Origin: Bacillota bacterium
Lineage (GTDB): Bacteria; Bacillota; Clostridia; Oscillospirales; Ruminococcaceae
Assembly (NCBI GenBank): GCA_023458875.1
Contig: JAEWXO010000097.1
Location: forward strand, 54,407-118,406
DNA length: 64,000 nt
Reading direction: 5' to 3'
A program made the position numbers and the translations under genes. Numbering within the stretch: the first letter of the stretch is position 1; each line of letters starts with the position of its first letter. A model generated the notes under the pieces. That model searched no databases. It was given only the letters and a program-made list of their open reading frames with translations, and was not told where the DNA came from. Below are positions 52,502 to 61,290 of this stretch, in pieces.

Positions 52502-53965
52502 TTAATAATAACTGCTCGGATCTACATTTTTTCCGTTCTTAAGAACTTCATAATGAAGATGATATCCGGTTGAATATCCTGTAGTTCCTACATATCCTAC
52601 AGTCTGTCCTTTTGTAACAGCCTGTCCGGATGATACAATAATTGACTGACAATGACCGTACAATGTTGAGTATGTACCGTCATTATGTACTATTGTAAGA
52701 TAATTTCCATATCCACCGCCACATCCGCAGCTGTAATTCTTTGAATAATTATGTGTGCATGAATTTGATACTGATACAACAACACCATCATCAGCGGCAA
52801 CAATTGCAGCTCCTGCTATTCCTCCGCCTGCTATATCAATGCCACGATGGAAACTGCTGTCAAAGCTTCTGTATCCATATGTACTGGAAAGATAATAAAA
52901 TCCAGGTACAGGCCATGCTAATCCCTGAGTTGGCGGTACTGCTACAGGTGGCTGAGGTGCAGGTGTAGGTGTAGGTGCAGGCGTAGAAGGTGCAGAAGGT
53001 GTCTGTGACGAACCTGAGTTCTGCTTAGCTGCATTATCAGCTGCAATTCTTGCTTCTTCAGCTTTTCGAGCCTCTTCATCCGCCTTTCTTTTTTCCTCTG
53101 CCTTTTTCTCTGCTTCTTTTCGTGCAGCTTCCTGAGCTGCAGCAATATCAGCGAGGATTCTGTCATGTTCCTCTTCCTGTTCTGATATTATCTGTTGTTT
53201 TTCCTCTATGCTTACAGAAACATCTTGCTTTTCCTCATTAAGAAGATCAAGCTGATGCTGGGTTTCCTGAAAATCTATTGTCAGCTGGTCAAGAACTTCG
53301 GAAAATTCCTGTTTTCTTTGATTTGCTTCAACCATGTTCTCGTCGAGCTCTTTTTGTTTTGCATTGAGAGAATCTGTAAGATTTTTAAGTTCCTCAAGCT
53401 GAGTGTTAAGCTCGTTTATAATTTCATCGTCATGCTTTGCAACTCTGGAAACAAGCTCCATTTTTGCAAGCATATCATAAAAATCAGTTGAACCGGTAAG
53501 CACTGCTGAGATTGTATCATTTCCTGATACATAAGCTGCTCTGATTCTTTGCTTGAAAAGTTCTATGTTTTCATCAATATCTCTGTTTTTATCAGCTATC
53601 TGCTGCTTTAGTTCTTCAATCTTTTCATTGTTTTCTGCTATTTCATTATCAATTTTATTGATCTGAGTCATAACATAGTCGATATTCTGATTCTGGAGTT
53701 CAATTTTCTCATTAAGAGAATTCTGATATTCAACTTTTAATTTTTCGTCACTGACAATTGTGTCATACTGTTCCTTTGCCTGTGTTATTTCTGCCTGAAG
53801 CTGTTTGATTTTTTCGTTATTTTCTTCTTTTAATGCCTCAAGTTCTTCAATTGTCTGCGTTGCTTTTATCGGCATTGTTTTTGTGTCGTTAAATATGTAT
53901 GAGTTGAATGAAATTATTCCTATAAGCGATAATGCTAATATTTTGGCTTTTAAGCTTTTATTCAT
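52502..53965 (-). CDS. M23 peptidoglycan hydrolase with long coiled coil (EnvC/PcsB-like)
   Basis: A 487-residue exported endopeptidase. Signal sequence about 1-25, a coiled coil over about 35-260 (TIEELEALKEENNEKIKQ), a Lys/Glu/Ala helix to about 305, a Pro/Thr/Ser linker, and a LytM zinc peptidase domain from about 355. Zinc ligands are complete: HRGIDIAG (H, D) and GYHLHYE (HxH). It lies 71 bases after ftsX. By analogy with EnvC and PcsB, FtsEX would pull on the coiled coil to activate cleavage. Here the LytM site is itself active, unlike EnvC. Confidence 0.92.
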   Translation of the reverse strand: MNKSLKAKILALSLIGIISFNSYIFNDTKTMPIKATQTIEELEALKEENNEKIKQLQAEITQAKEQYDTIVSDEKLKVEYQNSLNEKIELQNQNIDYVMTQINKIDNEIAENNEKIEELKQQIADKNRDIDENIELFKQRIRAAYVSGNDTISAVLTGSTDFYDMLAKMELVSRVAKHDDEIINELNTQLEELKNLTDSLNAKQKELDENMVEANQRKQEFSEVLDQLTIDFQETQHQLDLLNEEKQDVSVSIEEKQQIISEQEEEHDRILADIAAAQEAARKEAEKKAEEKRKADEEARKAEEARIAADNAAKQNSGSSQTPSAPSTPAPTPTPAPQPPVAVPPTQGLAWPVPGFYYLSSTYGYRSFDSSFHRGIDIAGGGIAGAAIVAADDGVVVSVSNSCTHNYSKNYSCGCGGGYGNYLTIVHNDGTYSTLYGHCQSIIVSSGQAVTKGQTVGYVGTTGYSTGYHLHYEVLKNGKNVDPSSYY

Positions 53966-54036
53966 ACCTTGTACTGATTTCCTTTCATCTTTAATTATTT
54001 ACCGTTAAGCCGTAATAGATCCGGCTTTTAATGTAA

Positions 54037-54936
54037 CTAAACCTGAAGATGCTTTGATGTACTTGTTACGCTTCCAATTGCGCCTATTATTGCACCTGTG
54101 CAAAGATATAATGCAATAACAAAATATTTTACTTCACTGAACGGAAGTGGCTCATTTACTCCTATAGTTTTCCAGAATGAAACGTCATTTGTGATTATAT
54201 CCATAACCATTGTGTAAACATAATATGTAACAGCTGAAGCACCTACGCCGGACACAAGTCCTGTGAACAAGCCTTCAAAAAAGAACGGTATTCTGATGAA
54301 GGCATTTGTCGCTCCTACATACTTCATAATATTAATTTCACGACGTCTTGAATACACGCTTGCTCTTGTTGAGTTTGATATCATAATCAATGAAACTGTA
54401 ATAAGAGCTACCAGCAAAGCCGTTGAAACTATTGAAACTACTTTTTTTAGCTTGTTAAGTACTTTGGCAAACTCCGTAGGAGCTTTTATGTCATCTGTAA
54501 AGCTCAAAGCATTTAACTGTGATACTGTTTCGGTTATTTTAGATGTATCTTTTACTTTAACATTAAAAGCGTTAGGAAGAGGGTTATCAGCCTTAATTCT
54601 TTCATATACACTTTCGTTACCATCCATCTGGTCAATCAATCTGTCTAATGCTTCATCCCTTGGGCGATATGTTACATTGCTTACATTACTGAGAGCTTCT
54701 AATGTTTTCTGAGCTTCGTTTACTTTGCTCTCCGGGAAATCATCATTCAAAAATACAACTATTTCATTTTTGTTTTCAATAGAACCCAAGAAGATTTCTA
54801 CATTCATAACAAATAATACTGAAACACCAACAAGCAAAAGCGATACCATCAGAACACAGAATGAAGCTATCCCCATTACTCTGTTGTGCCAGACATTCTT
54901 GAAACCCTGACCGATAAGGTAAAATAAACTGCCTAT
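54037..54936 (-). CDS. ftsX: Cell division protein FtsX, apparently started at AUA
   Basis: A four-helix membrane protein with a large extracellular loop between helices 1 and 2 (residues about 55-180), partner of FtsE. The first ATG (54876) lies inside the conserved N-terminus: in-frame codons upstream encode GSLFYLIGQGFKNVWHNRV, the cytoplasmic segment that begins FtsX in relatives. The only plausible start preceding it is ATA at 54936, with GGAG nine bases before it and the ftsE stop 14 bases upstream. No ATG, GTG or TTG exists in frame there. Length from ATA is 299 residues, normal for the family. A sequencing error or an ATG start after an N-terminal deletion are alternatives. Confidence 0.88.
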   Translation of the reverse strand: MGSLFYLIGQGFKNVWHNRVMGIASFCVLMVSLLLVGVSVLFVMNVEIFLGSIENKNEIVVFLNDDFPESKVNEAQKTLEALSNVSNVTYRPRDEALDRLIDQMDGNESVYERIKADNPLPNAFNVKVKDTSKITETVSQLNALSFTDDIKAPTEFAKVLNKLKKVVSIVSTALLVALITVSLIMISNSTRASVYSRRREINIMKYVGATNAFIRIPFFFEGLFTGLVSGVGASAVTYYVYTMVMDIITNDVSFWKTIGVNEPLPFSEVKYFVIALYLCTGAIIGAIGSVTSTSKHLQV

Positions 54937-54949
54937 GCAAAACCACTCC

Positions 54950-55657
54950 TTACAACGAATCGTCCATATTATTATAGGACTCTGCTTCTCCGTCTATAAA
55001 ATCATCAAATATAACTGTTCCCTGATTGATATTTATAAGACGTCCTCCAAAATGTTTTACAAGTTCATGTTCATGTGTAACCATAACTACGGTAGTGCCA
55101 CACTGATTTATAGCTTTAAGAAGACCAACTATTTCATGTGATAATTCAGGATCTACATTTCCGGTAGGCTCGTCCGCTATAAGTAGCTTCGGGTCATTCA
55201 CAAGAGCTCTTGCAAGTGCCACACGCTGCTGTTCTCCTCCGGAAAGCTCCGTAGGAAACGACTTTGTTTTATTTTTCAGACCCACAAGACCTATAACATA
55301 AGACACTCGCTTTTTTATATATGATCTTGGTGCATTTATTACACGAAGAACGAATGCTATATTTTCATATACAGTCATCGTAGGAATAAGCCTGAAATCC
55401 TGAAATACAACACCTATGGTTCTTCTGAACTTGGGAATGCGCGACTTTTTTAAAGTTCTGAGATTGTATCCGTTTACCATAACAATTCCTTCAGAAGCAT
55501 CTATTTCCTTTAACAGAAGCTTTATCAGAGTACTTTTTCCGGCACCGGACGCACCAACAATAAAAGTAAAATCGCCGTCATCAATATGCATGTCAATATT
55601 ATTGATGACATTATGCCCTTTATTGTATGCAACAGATACATTTTTCAGTTCAACCAC
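54950..55657 (-). CDS. ftsE: Cell division ATP-binding protein FtsE
   Basis: A 235-residue ABC ATPase with Walker [10 protein letters not shown], signature LSGGEQQR, Walker [14 protein letters not shown] and switch His in VMVTHEHE. It drives FtsX to activate cell-wall hydrolases at the septum. The start is GTG with AGGTGGT six bases before it. It heads the ftsEX-M23-ctp group. Confidence 0.95.
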   Translation of the reverse strand: MVELKNVSVAYNKGHNVINNIDMHIDDGDFTFIVGASGAGKSTLIKLLLKEIDASEGIVMVNGYNLRTLKKSRIPKFRRTIGVVFQDFRLIPTMTVYENIAFVLRVINAPRSYIKKRVSYVIGLVGLKNKTKSFPTELSGGEQQRVALARALVNDPKLLIADEPTGNVDPELSHEIVGLLKAINQCGTTVVMVTHEHELVKHFGGRLININQGTVIFDDFIDGEAESYNNMDDSL

Positions 55658-55740
55658 AAATACACCACCTTAAAAGCTTTTCCTTAATTTCAACACTTCT
55701 GCCTGACATATCAATGCCGGGCAGAGAGTCAAATCTACTG

Positions 55741-56826
55741 TTAAAACTTAATAGGATTTGCAGAGAGATATTTCTTTACCATAAGTGCAATTTTAAATAT
55801 AATTGCATGGTCAAATTCTCTCAGATCCAAGCCTGTAAGCTTTTTAATTTTTTCCAGTCTGTAAACAAGAGTATTTCTGTGAACAAAGAGTTTTCTTGAT
55901 GTTTCTGATACGTTAAGATTATTTTCAAAAAATCTCTGAATTGTGAACAGTGTTTCGTGATCAAGTGATTCGATACTTCCTCTTTTGAATACTTCGTGCA
56001 GGAATGTTTCGCACAATGTCGTAGGAAGATGGTATACAAGTCTTGCAATACCAAGATTATCATAGCTTACTATGACCTTATCCGTATCAAAAACTTTTCC
56101 AACTTCAAGAGCAGTCTGTGCTTCCTTGAATGAACGTGCAAGATCCTTTACGCCTACAACCGAGTTACCTATACCGACATTTACTCTTGTATAGAATTCT
56201 CCGCTCAGAGTATCTGCAATTGAACGTGCAAGCTTTTCAAGGTCCTTTGAATCAACCGTGCTCTTTATTTCCTTTACAAGTACAATATCTGTTTCGGTTA
56301 TGTTGAAAACAAAATCCTTGCTCTTGTCAGGGAAAAGATTCTGGATAACATCATAAGCTGAAATATCGTTTGCTGAAACGATACGTATAAGAAGGACAAC
56401 TCTGCTTATTTCTGCATTGAAATGAAGTTCTCTTGCCTTGATGACAATATCACCCGGAAGAACATTGTCAAGAACAACGTTCTTAATAAAGTTGTTTCTG
56501 TCGTACTTCTCGTCGTAATATTGCTTTATGTTTGTAAGTGTTATTGACAAAATATTGGCATACTTAGCAGCCGTTTCATCAACGCCCTCAACAAAGACTG
56601 CATAATCAGGCTTTATGTTTGAACCAAACGGCTTATATGTGTATCCGTCACGAATAAAAATGTCTGATGAGCCGTTAAGATCAAGTGAAACAAATTCGTT
56701 TGTTGTTCCGATTTTAGTCAGTTCACTGCATGCAATAATTGTAGCTGTTTCATCAACAACTCCAATTGTAGCACCAATTGTATCGCACATCTGATGAACC
56801 AATCCCTGAAATAATCTATTAGCCAT
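55741..56826 (-). CDS. CdaR/PucR-type transcriptional regulator
   Basis: A 361-residue regulator with an N-terminal sensory domain (GATIGVVDETATIIACSEL, resembling a sugar-diacid or GAF-like fold), a GGDEF-like middle domain without catalytic motifs, and a C-terminal PucR helix-turn-helix (FFENNLNVSETSRKLFVHRN, then TLVYRLEKI). Members respond to metabolites such as glycerate or purine products. No catabolic operon is nearby, so the signal is unknown. The ATG at 56826 follows AAAGGG by about eight bases; the frame extends 26 codons further upstream. Confidence 0.85.
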   Translation of the reverse strand: MANRLFQGLVHQMCDTIGATIGVVDETATIIACSELTKIGTTNEFVSLDLNGSSDIFIRDGYTYKPFGSNIKPDYAVFVEGVDETAAKYANILSITLTNIKQYYDEKYDRNNFIKNVVLDNVLPGDIVIKARELHFNAEISRVVLLIRIVSANDISAYDVIQNLFPDKSKDFVFNITETDIVLVKEIKSTVDSKDLEKLARSIADTLSGEFYTRVNVGIGNSVVGVKDLARSFKEAQTALEVGKVFDTDKVIVSYDNLGIARLVYHLPTTLCETFLHEVFKRGSIESLDHETLFTIQRFFENNLNVSETSRKLFVHRNTLVYRLEKIKKLTGLDLREFDHAIIFKIALMVKKYLSANPIKF

Positions 56827-57065
56827 AATATTATCCCTTTCTGCATATAATTTTACATTTAAACTATTATTAATCGAATTATATATTATTACAAATTGTA
56901 ACACACTTTCAGGACATAGTTGTTAACAAACTGTTAATAATGACCGCATTCCTATTTAAAACTTGTCTAATATTCACAATCAATCTGAAATAAACGATAT
57001 CAATATGAATATAATGTTACGATTTGATTATTTAAGCATTTAAAATATACTTTTAAATGTAATAA

Positions 57066-57491
57066 TTATATTTTTTCAATGTTCATAATTATCTCATTAT
57101 CTGAAATATATGATGAATTAATATCTATCGTGTATCTCATATAAAGATACCCTCCCGATAAATTAAGTTCATTCTGTATTTTATGAGTATAAATGCCTAC
57201 CATCATATCTCCGAACGGGGTTTCATAATGACAGAAATGTTTTTTTCCCACTTCAATAATAAGATTTGAATTTGATTTTCCTATCCTGTTTATTGATGCT
57301 ATGTTTCCGTCAAGTTCTATTGTTGTACTTGAGCCCGCATAGCCTGTTGCCTCTGAGTCTTCATATTTAATAGTATATTTCTGATCAGTGCAGTCATATG
57401 TTCCCTCAGTAAAAAGCTCCATTTCATTGGCTTCATCATCAATTGTCTGAATACTTTTCATTTTAATCATAACTGTGTTATTACTGTTCAT
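57066..57491 (-). CDS. DUF1934 calycin-like protein
   Basis: A 141-residue cytosolic beta-barrel protein. The block TPFGDMMVGIYTHKI followed by LSGGYLYMRYTIDI is the DUF1934 (YwiB-like) signature. Family members often sit near cell wall or tRNA synthetase genes, but their function is not known. It follows the racemase-like gene by 38 bases in the ddl operon. Confidence 0.82.
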   Translation of the reverse strand: MNSNNTVMIKMKSIQTIDDEANEMELFTEGTYDCTDQKYTIKYEDSEATGYAGSSTTIELDGNIASINRIGKSNSNLIIEVGKKHFCHYETPFGDMMVGIYTHKIQNELNLSGGYLYMRYTIDINSSYISDNEIIMNIEKI

Positions 57492-57529
57492 TCTCTGTTT
57501 TATTCCTTTTGATCATACATTTTTCCGAC

Positions 57530-58330
57530 TCATAGATTCACCTTTTCAAAAATGTTATTTTTTCTTTTAAGAAAAAAAGGTGATATTCTATAATATAAAT
57601 CAGAGTCAAATGTAAGATAGATTTTGTTTTGTGCTGGCAGACTTTCATCTGCAAGCATGTCGGATTCAAGAAGGCAATTGTATACGTGCTTTGCAGTTTC
57701 TTCATACGGAGAAATAAGCGTTACAGTATCGCCGAGTATATCAGAAATAATATTTTTAATTACTGCATAATGTCCGTCTGCAAGAATTACTGTATCAACT
57801 TTTTCCTGTTTAAGTACAGTAAAGTATTTTTCAGCTGCCTGACTTAATGAATTGCTTTCTTTTCCTGTCAGACCGCTTTCGATAATATTTGAAAGCAACG
57901 GACATGCAACACCTGTAACCAAAGTCCCCGGCTTAATATTTTTTATTATTTTAGCATATCCGCCTCGTTTTATAATTGATGACGAACCTATTATACCCAC
58001 TTTATTGTTCTTGGTTGCTCCGCACGCTGCCTGAGCAGCAGGAAGAAAAATCCCTGAATACTCGGTCTGAGTTTCAGGTGGCTTTACTCCGAAAAGTGTA
58101 TTTACGTCACCACATGCTGATATTATCATTTTTACATCGTGTCGCTCCAGAAAGCCTATGTTTTTTTCTGCATATTGTAAAACTGTTTCCTTATCTTTAA
58201 TCAGATCTGTAACCTGAATCTTATCAGCAATATAAATAATATTTTCATCTGGTATAAGATTGTTCAGTTCATTTACAAGTGCGAGTCCCCCCATACCTGA
58301 ATCAAAAACACCGACAGCACAATTCTTCAT
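57530..58330 (-). CDS. murI: Glutamate racemase-family protein with an altered second catalytic site
   Basis: A 266-residue protein of the Asp/Glu racemase fold. The first half keeps D10-S11-G-M-G-G and C73 in SACGDVNT, although the usual ACNT block has an insertion-like change. The second catalytic cysteine, normally in GCTHYP, is replaced: the block reads A184-D185-G-H-Y. A two-base mechanism with two cysteines would not work normally. Position between ddl and a DUF1934 gene suggests a wall-related role, perhaps still binding glutamate or precursor. Another true MurI probably exists elsewhere. The symbol marks the family only. Confidence 0.78.
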   Translation of the reverse strand: MKNCAVGVFDSGMGGLALVNELNNLIPDENIIYIADKIQVTDLIKDKETVLQYAEKNIGFLERHDVKMIISACGDVNTLFGVKPPETQTEYSGIFLPAAQAACGATKNNKVGIIGSSSIIKRGGYAKIIKNIKPGTLVTGVACPLLSNIIESGLTGKESNSLSQAAEKYFTVLKQEKVDTVILADGHYAVIKNIISDILGDTVTLISPYEETAKHVYNCLLESDMLADESLPAQNKIYLTFDSDLYYRISPFFLKRKNNIFEKVNL

Positions 58331-58359
58331 AAATAATAATGCCCTTTCAGTTCGATTTT

Positions 58360-59430
58360 TTATACTGATTTTCCTTCATAATTGTCAATAGCCTGTGTAA
58401 TCAGTTCCCCGATAAGTTCTTCAAATGTAAATCCCTGTTTTTCCATAAGCTTTACATACATGCTGTTTTCTGTAAATTCAGGAACTGTATTGATCTGACT
58501 GATAACTATTTCTCCGTCATTTGTGTAGTAAAAATCTATACGCGCCATTCCCACACAGCCCATGAGTTTATACACTGTTCCGGAAAGCTGTCTCAATGTT
58601 TCCGATACACCGTTTTCAAGCAATGCCGGAACAATACATCCAGGCTCGCTGAACATGGAATTGAAATCAAAATCGTCCCTTTTTACAACAACCTCTCCGG
58701 GAACAGAAATTACAAGTTGCTCATATCCGAGAACGGCAATCTGAAGTTCTTTTCCTTCAACAAATTCTTCTACAACCACTTTGTCGTCCTGTGCCAGTGC
58801 TATTTTTATAGCATTTTTAAGTGTTTCAAAGTCAGTTGCTTTGTTTACGCTCTTTGATGAACCGAAATTTGCTGGTTTTACAATTATCGGATAGGCAAGC
58901 TCTGCACAGAATTCGTTGCATTTTTCATCAAGCATATTAAGTTCATTTCTGAACATCATTTTCCATTTTGATGTTTTGACATTATTATATCCGAGGACCA
59001 TTCTTGTGTAAGTTTTATCCATACATGCAGCAGAAGCTATTAAATCACTTCCGACATATGGTATTCCAGTAACTCTGAGAAGACCGGCTATTGTTCCGTC
59101 TTCACCGTTTTTTCCATAAAGAAGTGGAAAAATAACATCTACCTTGAAAAACGATGCTTCACCGTTTTCAAGCTTTATAATGCCTTTTCTGTTAGGATCA
59201 GGGGAAATTACAACAGGCGTACAGTCAGGGTTTTCACTCCATGTATCATTTAAAATATCTTCAGATGCCCCCGGATAGTAAAGCCATCTTCCTTTCCTGG
59301 TGATACCTATGCATACTGTTTCATACTCTTCATTATTAATATTTTCTATTACAGCAGTTGCTGCTGAAAGAGAGGTTTCGTATTCGTTTGAAACTCCGCC
59401 AAAAATTATAGCTACTCTTATCTTTGACAT
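58360..59430 (-). CDS. ddl: D-alanine--D-alanine ligase
   Basis: A 356-residue ATP-grasp enzyme that makes D-Ala-D-Ala for peptidoglycan. Motifs: FGGVSNEYETSL at the N-terminus, PLLYGKNGEDGTIAGLL, SACMDKTYTRMVL, IVKPANFGSSKSVNKA, VVEEFVEGKEL and a late MARIDFYYTNDGEIVISQINT block. The usual metal-ligand pattern E-x-N-T-x-P is Q-I-N-T-V-P here, one ligand changed from Glu to Gln. GGAGGGAAACGT precedes the ATG. It heads an operon with the murI-like and DUF1934 genes and has a long leader from a promoter at about 59690. Confidence 0.9.
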   Translation of the reverse strand: MSKIRVAIIFGGVSNEYETSLSAATAVIENINNEEYETVCIGITRKGRWLYYPGASEDILNDTWSENPDCTPVVISPDPNRKGIIKLENGEASFFKVDVIFPLLYGKNGEDGTIAGLLRVTGIPYVGSDLIASAACMDKTYTRMVLGYNNVKTSKWKMMFRNELNMLDEKCNEFCAELAYPIIVKPANFGSSKSVNKATDFETLKNAIKIALAQDDKVVVEEFVEGKELQIAVLGYEQLVISVPGEVVVKRDDFDFNSMFSEPGCIVPALLENGVSETLRQLSGTVYKLMGCVGMARIDFYYTNDGEIVISQINTVPEFTENSMYVKLMEKQGFTFEELIGELITQAIDNYEGKSV

Positions 59431-59497
59431 ACGTTTCCCTCCTTTATATTTTAAATTAATGCCATTACAGAAGCAGAAATATCTTTTGTTAATTATT

Positions 59498-59562
59498 TGT
59501 TTTATAAAAGCAAATACGGGTGTAAAAAAGTATTTAAGAACGTTTTGCTTATTTATTATGGA
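59498..59562 (-). other. Extended hairpin in the ddl leader
   Basis: On the minus strand AAGCAAA...AAATAC and GTATTTGCTT pair as a long stem with an internal loop, within the roughly 225-nt leader. It may have a regulatory role, but no known riboswitch or T-box motif is present. Confidence 0.4.
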
Positions 59563-59662
59563 TAATACACATTATTTACCAAAATAATTATAAAGAATTA
59601 AAACATTTTTTGTTTTTTAGGATAATATTTACTGCGATAGCATAATGGATTTATATTTATAT

Positions 59663-59691
59663 ATTTTAACACATTTTAATGAAAACTGCAA
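59663..59691 (-). promoter_or_regulatory. Promoter of the ddl operon
   Basis: Minus strand TTGCAG, 17 bases, TAAAAT. Confidence 0.6.
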
Positions 59692-59734
59692 GTGAATTTT
59701 TGATGATAATGATTTATAATATATTTTTAATCGC

Positions 59735-59876
59735 TGTTCAGCCATATGTTCAAGTTAGGGATATGTGACCGAAGCTCCAGGGCGACCGGAAAGCCCGGTC
59801 GACTGGTGCTGAGTCGAAATCCCTGCAAAACCAATAACTTAACCGTAGTGACTCAATATTAAGGCCGAATAATAAC
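59735..59876 (-). repeat. Dispersed structured repeat, copy L (reverse), complete
   Basis: 142 bp: ends TGTTCAGCC and GGCCGAATAATAAC. The core, CCAGGGCGACCGG-AAAGC-CCGGTCGACT...AGTCG, ATCCCTGC, has a perfect 7-bp stem (CGACCGG/CCGGTCG), a second hairpin CGACT/AGTCG and closing CAGGG/CCCTG. TAACTTAACCGTAGTGAC is the arm also seen in copies I, K and N. Confidence 0.82.
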
Positions 59877-59931
59877 TGTTATTTGTTACTACCCGGCCTT
59901 TAAAAATCATAAATAAATTTATTGAATTTCT

Positions 59932-61281
59932 TCACACTTTTTTCATCATAGATATTATATTTTTGGAAAAAGACATTAAAAATACAAATAACGACATACC
60001 TAAAATTATAAACGAGCATATCACAGATGACTGAACCGCTATAATAACAACCTGCGTCAGCTTAAGCTCAAGACCTCCTCCTACTCTGACTGAAATAACT
60101 TTGTTTATCAAAACAACAAATATTTCGTAAATTGGAAAAGAAACAAAAACAGATACTATTATCATGATAAATTGTTCAAAAACAAATGACAATAACATTG
60201 AAGTCTTCTTCATTCCTATAGCTCCCATCATTCCATAGTAGGGAACCATAGAGCTTATATAATTTGATATTACACTATAAAGACTTAATGACATAGCTAA
60301 AATAATAAAAAAGAAAAGATATTTTAAAATATATCTGCTGACAATATTCAGCTGTTCTGTGTAGGAAAGCGCAAGCAGAAAAGTACGGCTCATTGACAGA
60401 CTGCTGTCAAGTTTCATATCTTTTATTTGATTATAGACATCATTATTTTTTGAAATATCATTAATAGGAAGAATAACTTCTATTTCTTCCAACCCTCCTG
60501 CATAATTCTCAATCTGATTTTCTGAGGAGCAAAATATGATTTGATCTGACATAAGCGTACTGTTCATACGAAAATATTTTTCGTTTATAATTCCTACGAG
60601 CTTTGCATCTTTTATATATGTATTTCCGTCTATATCCACAGATATATTTTTCCCTATTAATTCATTATAGTTCTTAATCCCGTAATGTTCAATCATATAA
60701 GTGCTCATCATTATTTCACCTGATAATGATGCCTCTTTTCCGGAAACAAAAAGCTTTTCATCCGGATAATAATATTTAAACTGTTTTTTCAGATTGCTGT
60801 TTATTGCAGCATATCCGTCCAAACAGATACTCATCTTAAATTTAACAATTTTATTGTCATCATTAAAAAAATCAAACGATTTATCCTCAATGCCATAATA
60901 TATGTCATTGCCGCATTTTAGAGAAGTACGGTCAATACGTATATAATAATGATTTGTATCGCCTGTTTTTTTCATTACATCTGCACTGAAGCTACATGAG
61001 GGAATATCAGTATTTTCAATACTTTCAATATCTGAAATAATATCCATGTCTTCTTTTTTTATTTTTCCGTCCTCAGTGATGGAAGTGTAATATCGCACAG
61101 CATTGTACGGTATATTTGCATAAATAGTATCTTCATAATAATTTTGAATGCTCTGGGTAATAAGAAATACACTTTCAAGGATTACAAGTATAAAAACTAT
61201 TCCGCGTATCATTCTTGAGGCGTAGGATGTCTTGTGCCATATATTATAGCATGCATCTGAAATACAGTTTACTATATTCAT
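59932..61281 (-). CDS. MacB/FtsX-type ABC permease, second subunit
   Basis: A 449-residue permease: one helix near residues 23-45, an extracellular domain of about 250 residues, and three C-terminal helices (about 310-335, 360-390, 405-435), the FtsX/MacB topology. It overlaps no gene but lies 9 bases after the first permease. The two permeases and the LolD-type ATPase form an exporter or a mechanotransmission complex. The substrate is unknown; no peptide or bacteriocin gene is visible nearby. Confidence 0.82.
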   Translation of the reverse strand: MNIVNCISDACYNIWHKTSYASRMIRGIVFILVILESVFLITQSIQNYYEDTIYANIPYNAVRYYTSITEDGKIKKEDMDIISDIESIENTDIPSCSFSADVMKKTGDTNHYYIRIDRTSLKCGNDIYYGIEDKSFDFFNDDNKIVKFKMSICLDGYAAINSNLKKQFKYYYPDEKLFVSGKEASLSGEIMMSTYMIEHYGIKNYNELIGKNISVDIDGNTYIKDAKLVGIINEKYFRMNSTLMSDQIIFCSSENQIENYAGGLEEIEVILPINDISKNNDVYNQIKDMKLDSSLSMSRTFLLALSYTEQLNIVSRYILKYLFFFIILAMSLSLYSVISNYISSMVPYYGMMGAIGMKKTSMLLSFVFEQFIMIIVSVFVSFPIYEIFVVLINKVISVRVGGGLELKLTQVVIIAVQSSVICSFIILGMSLFVFLMSFSKNIISMMKKV

Positions 61282-61290
61282 TGTTTATCT

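Noticed and set aside
59735..59876. Hammerhead or HDV-like ribozyme in the dispersed repeat, suggested by stem-CGAAATC-stem
   Set aside because: The invariant CUGANGA strand and cleavage-site triplet are absent, and copies do not share a ribozyme core. A hairpin repeat explains the data better.
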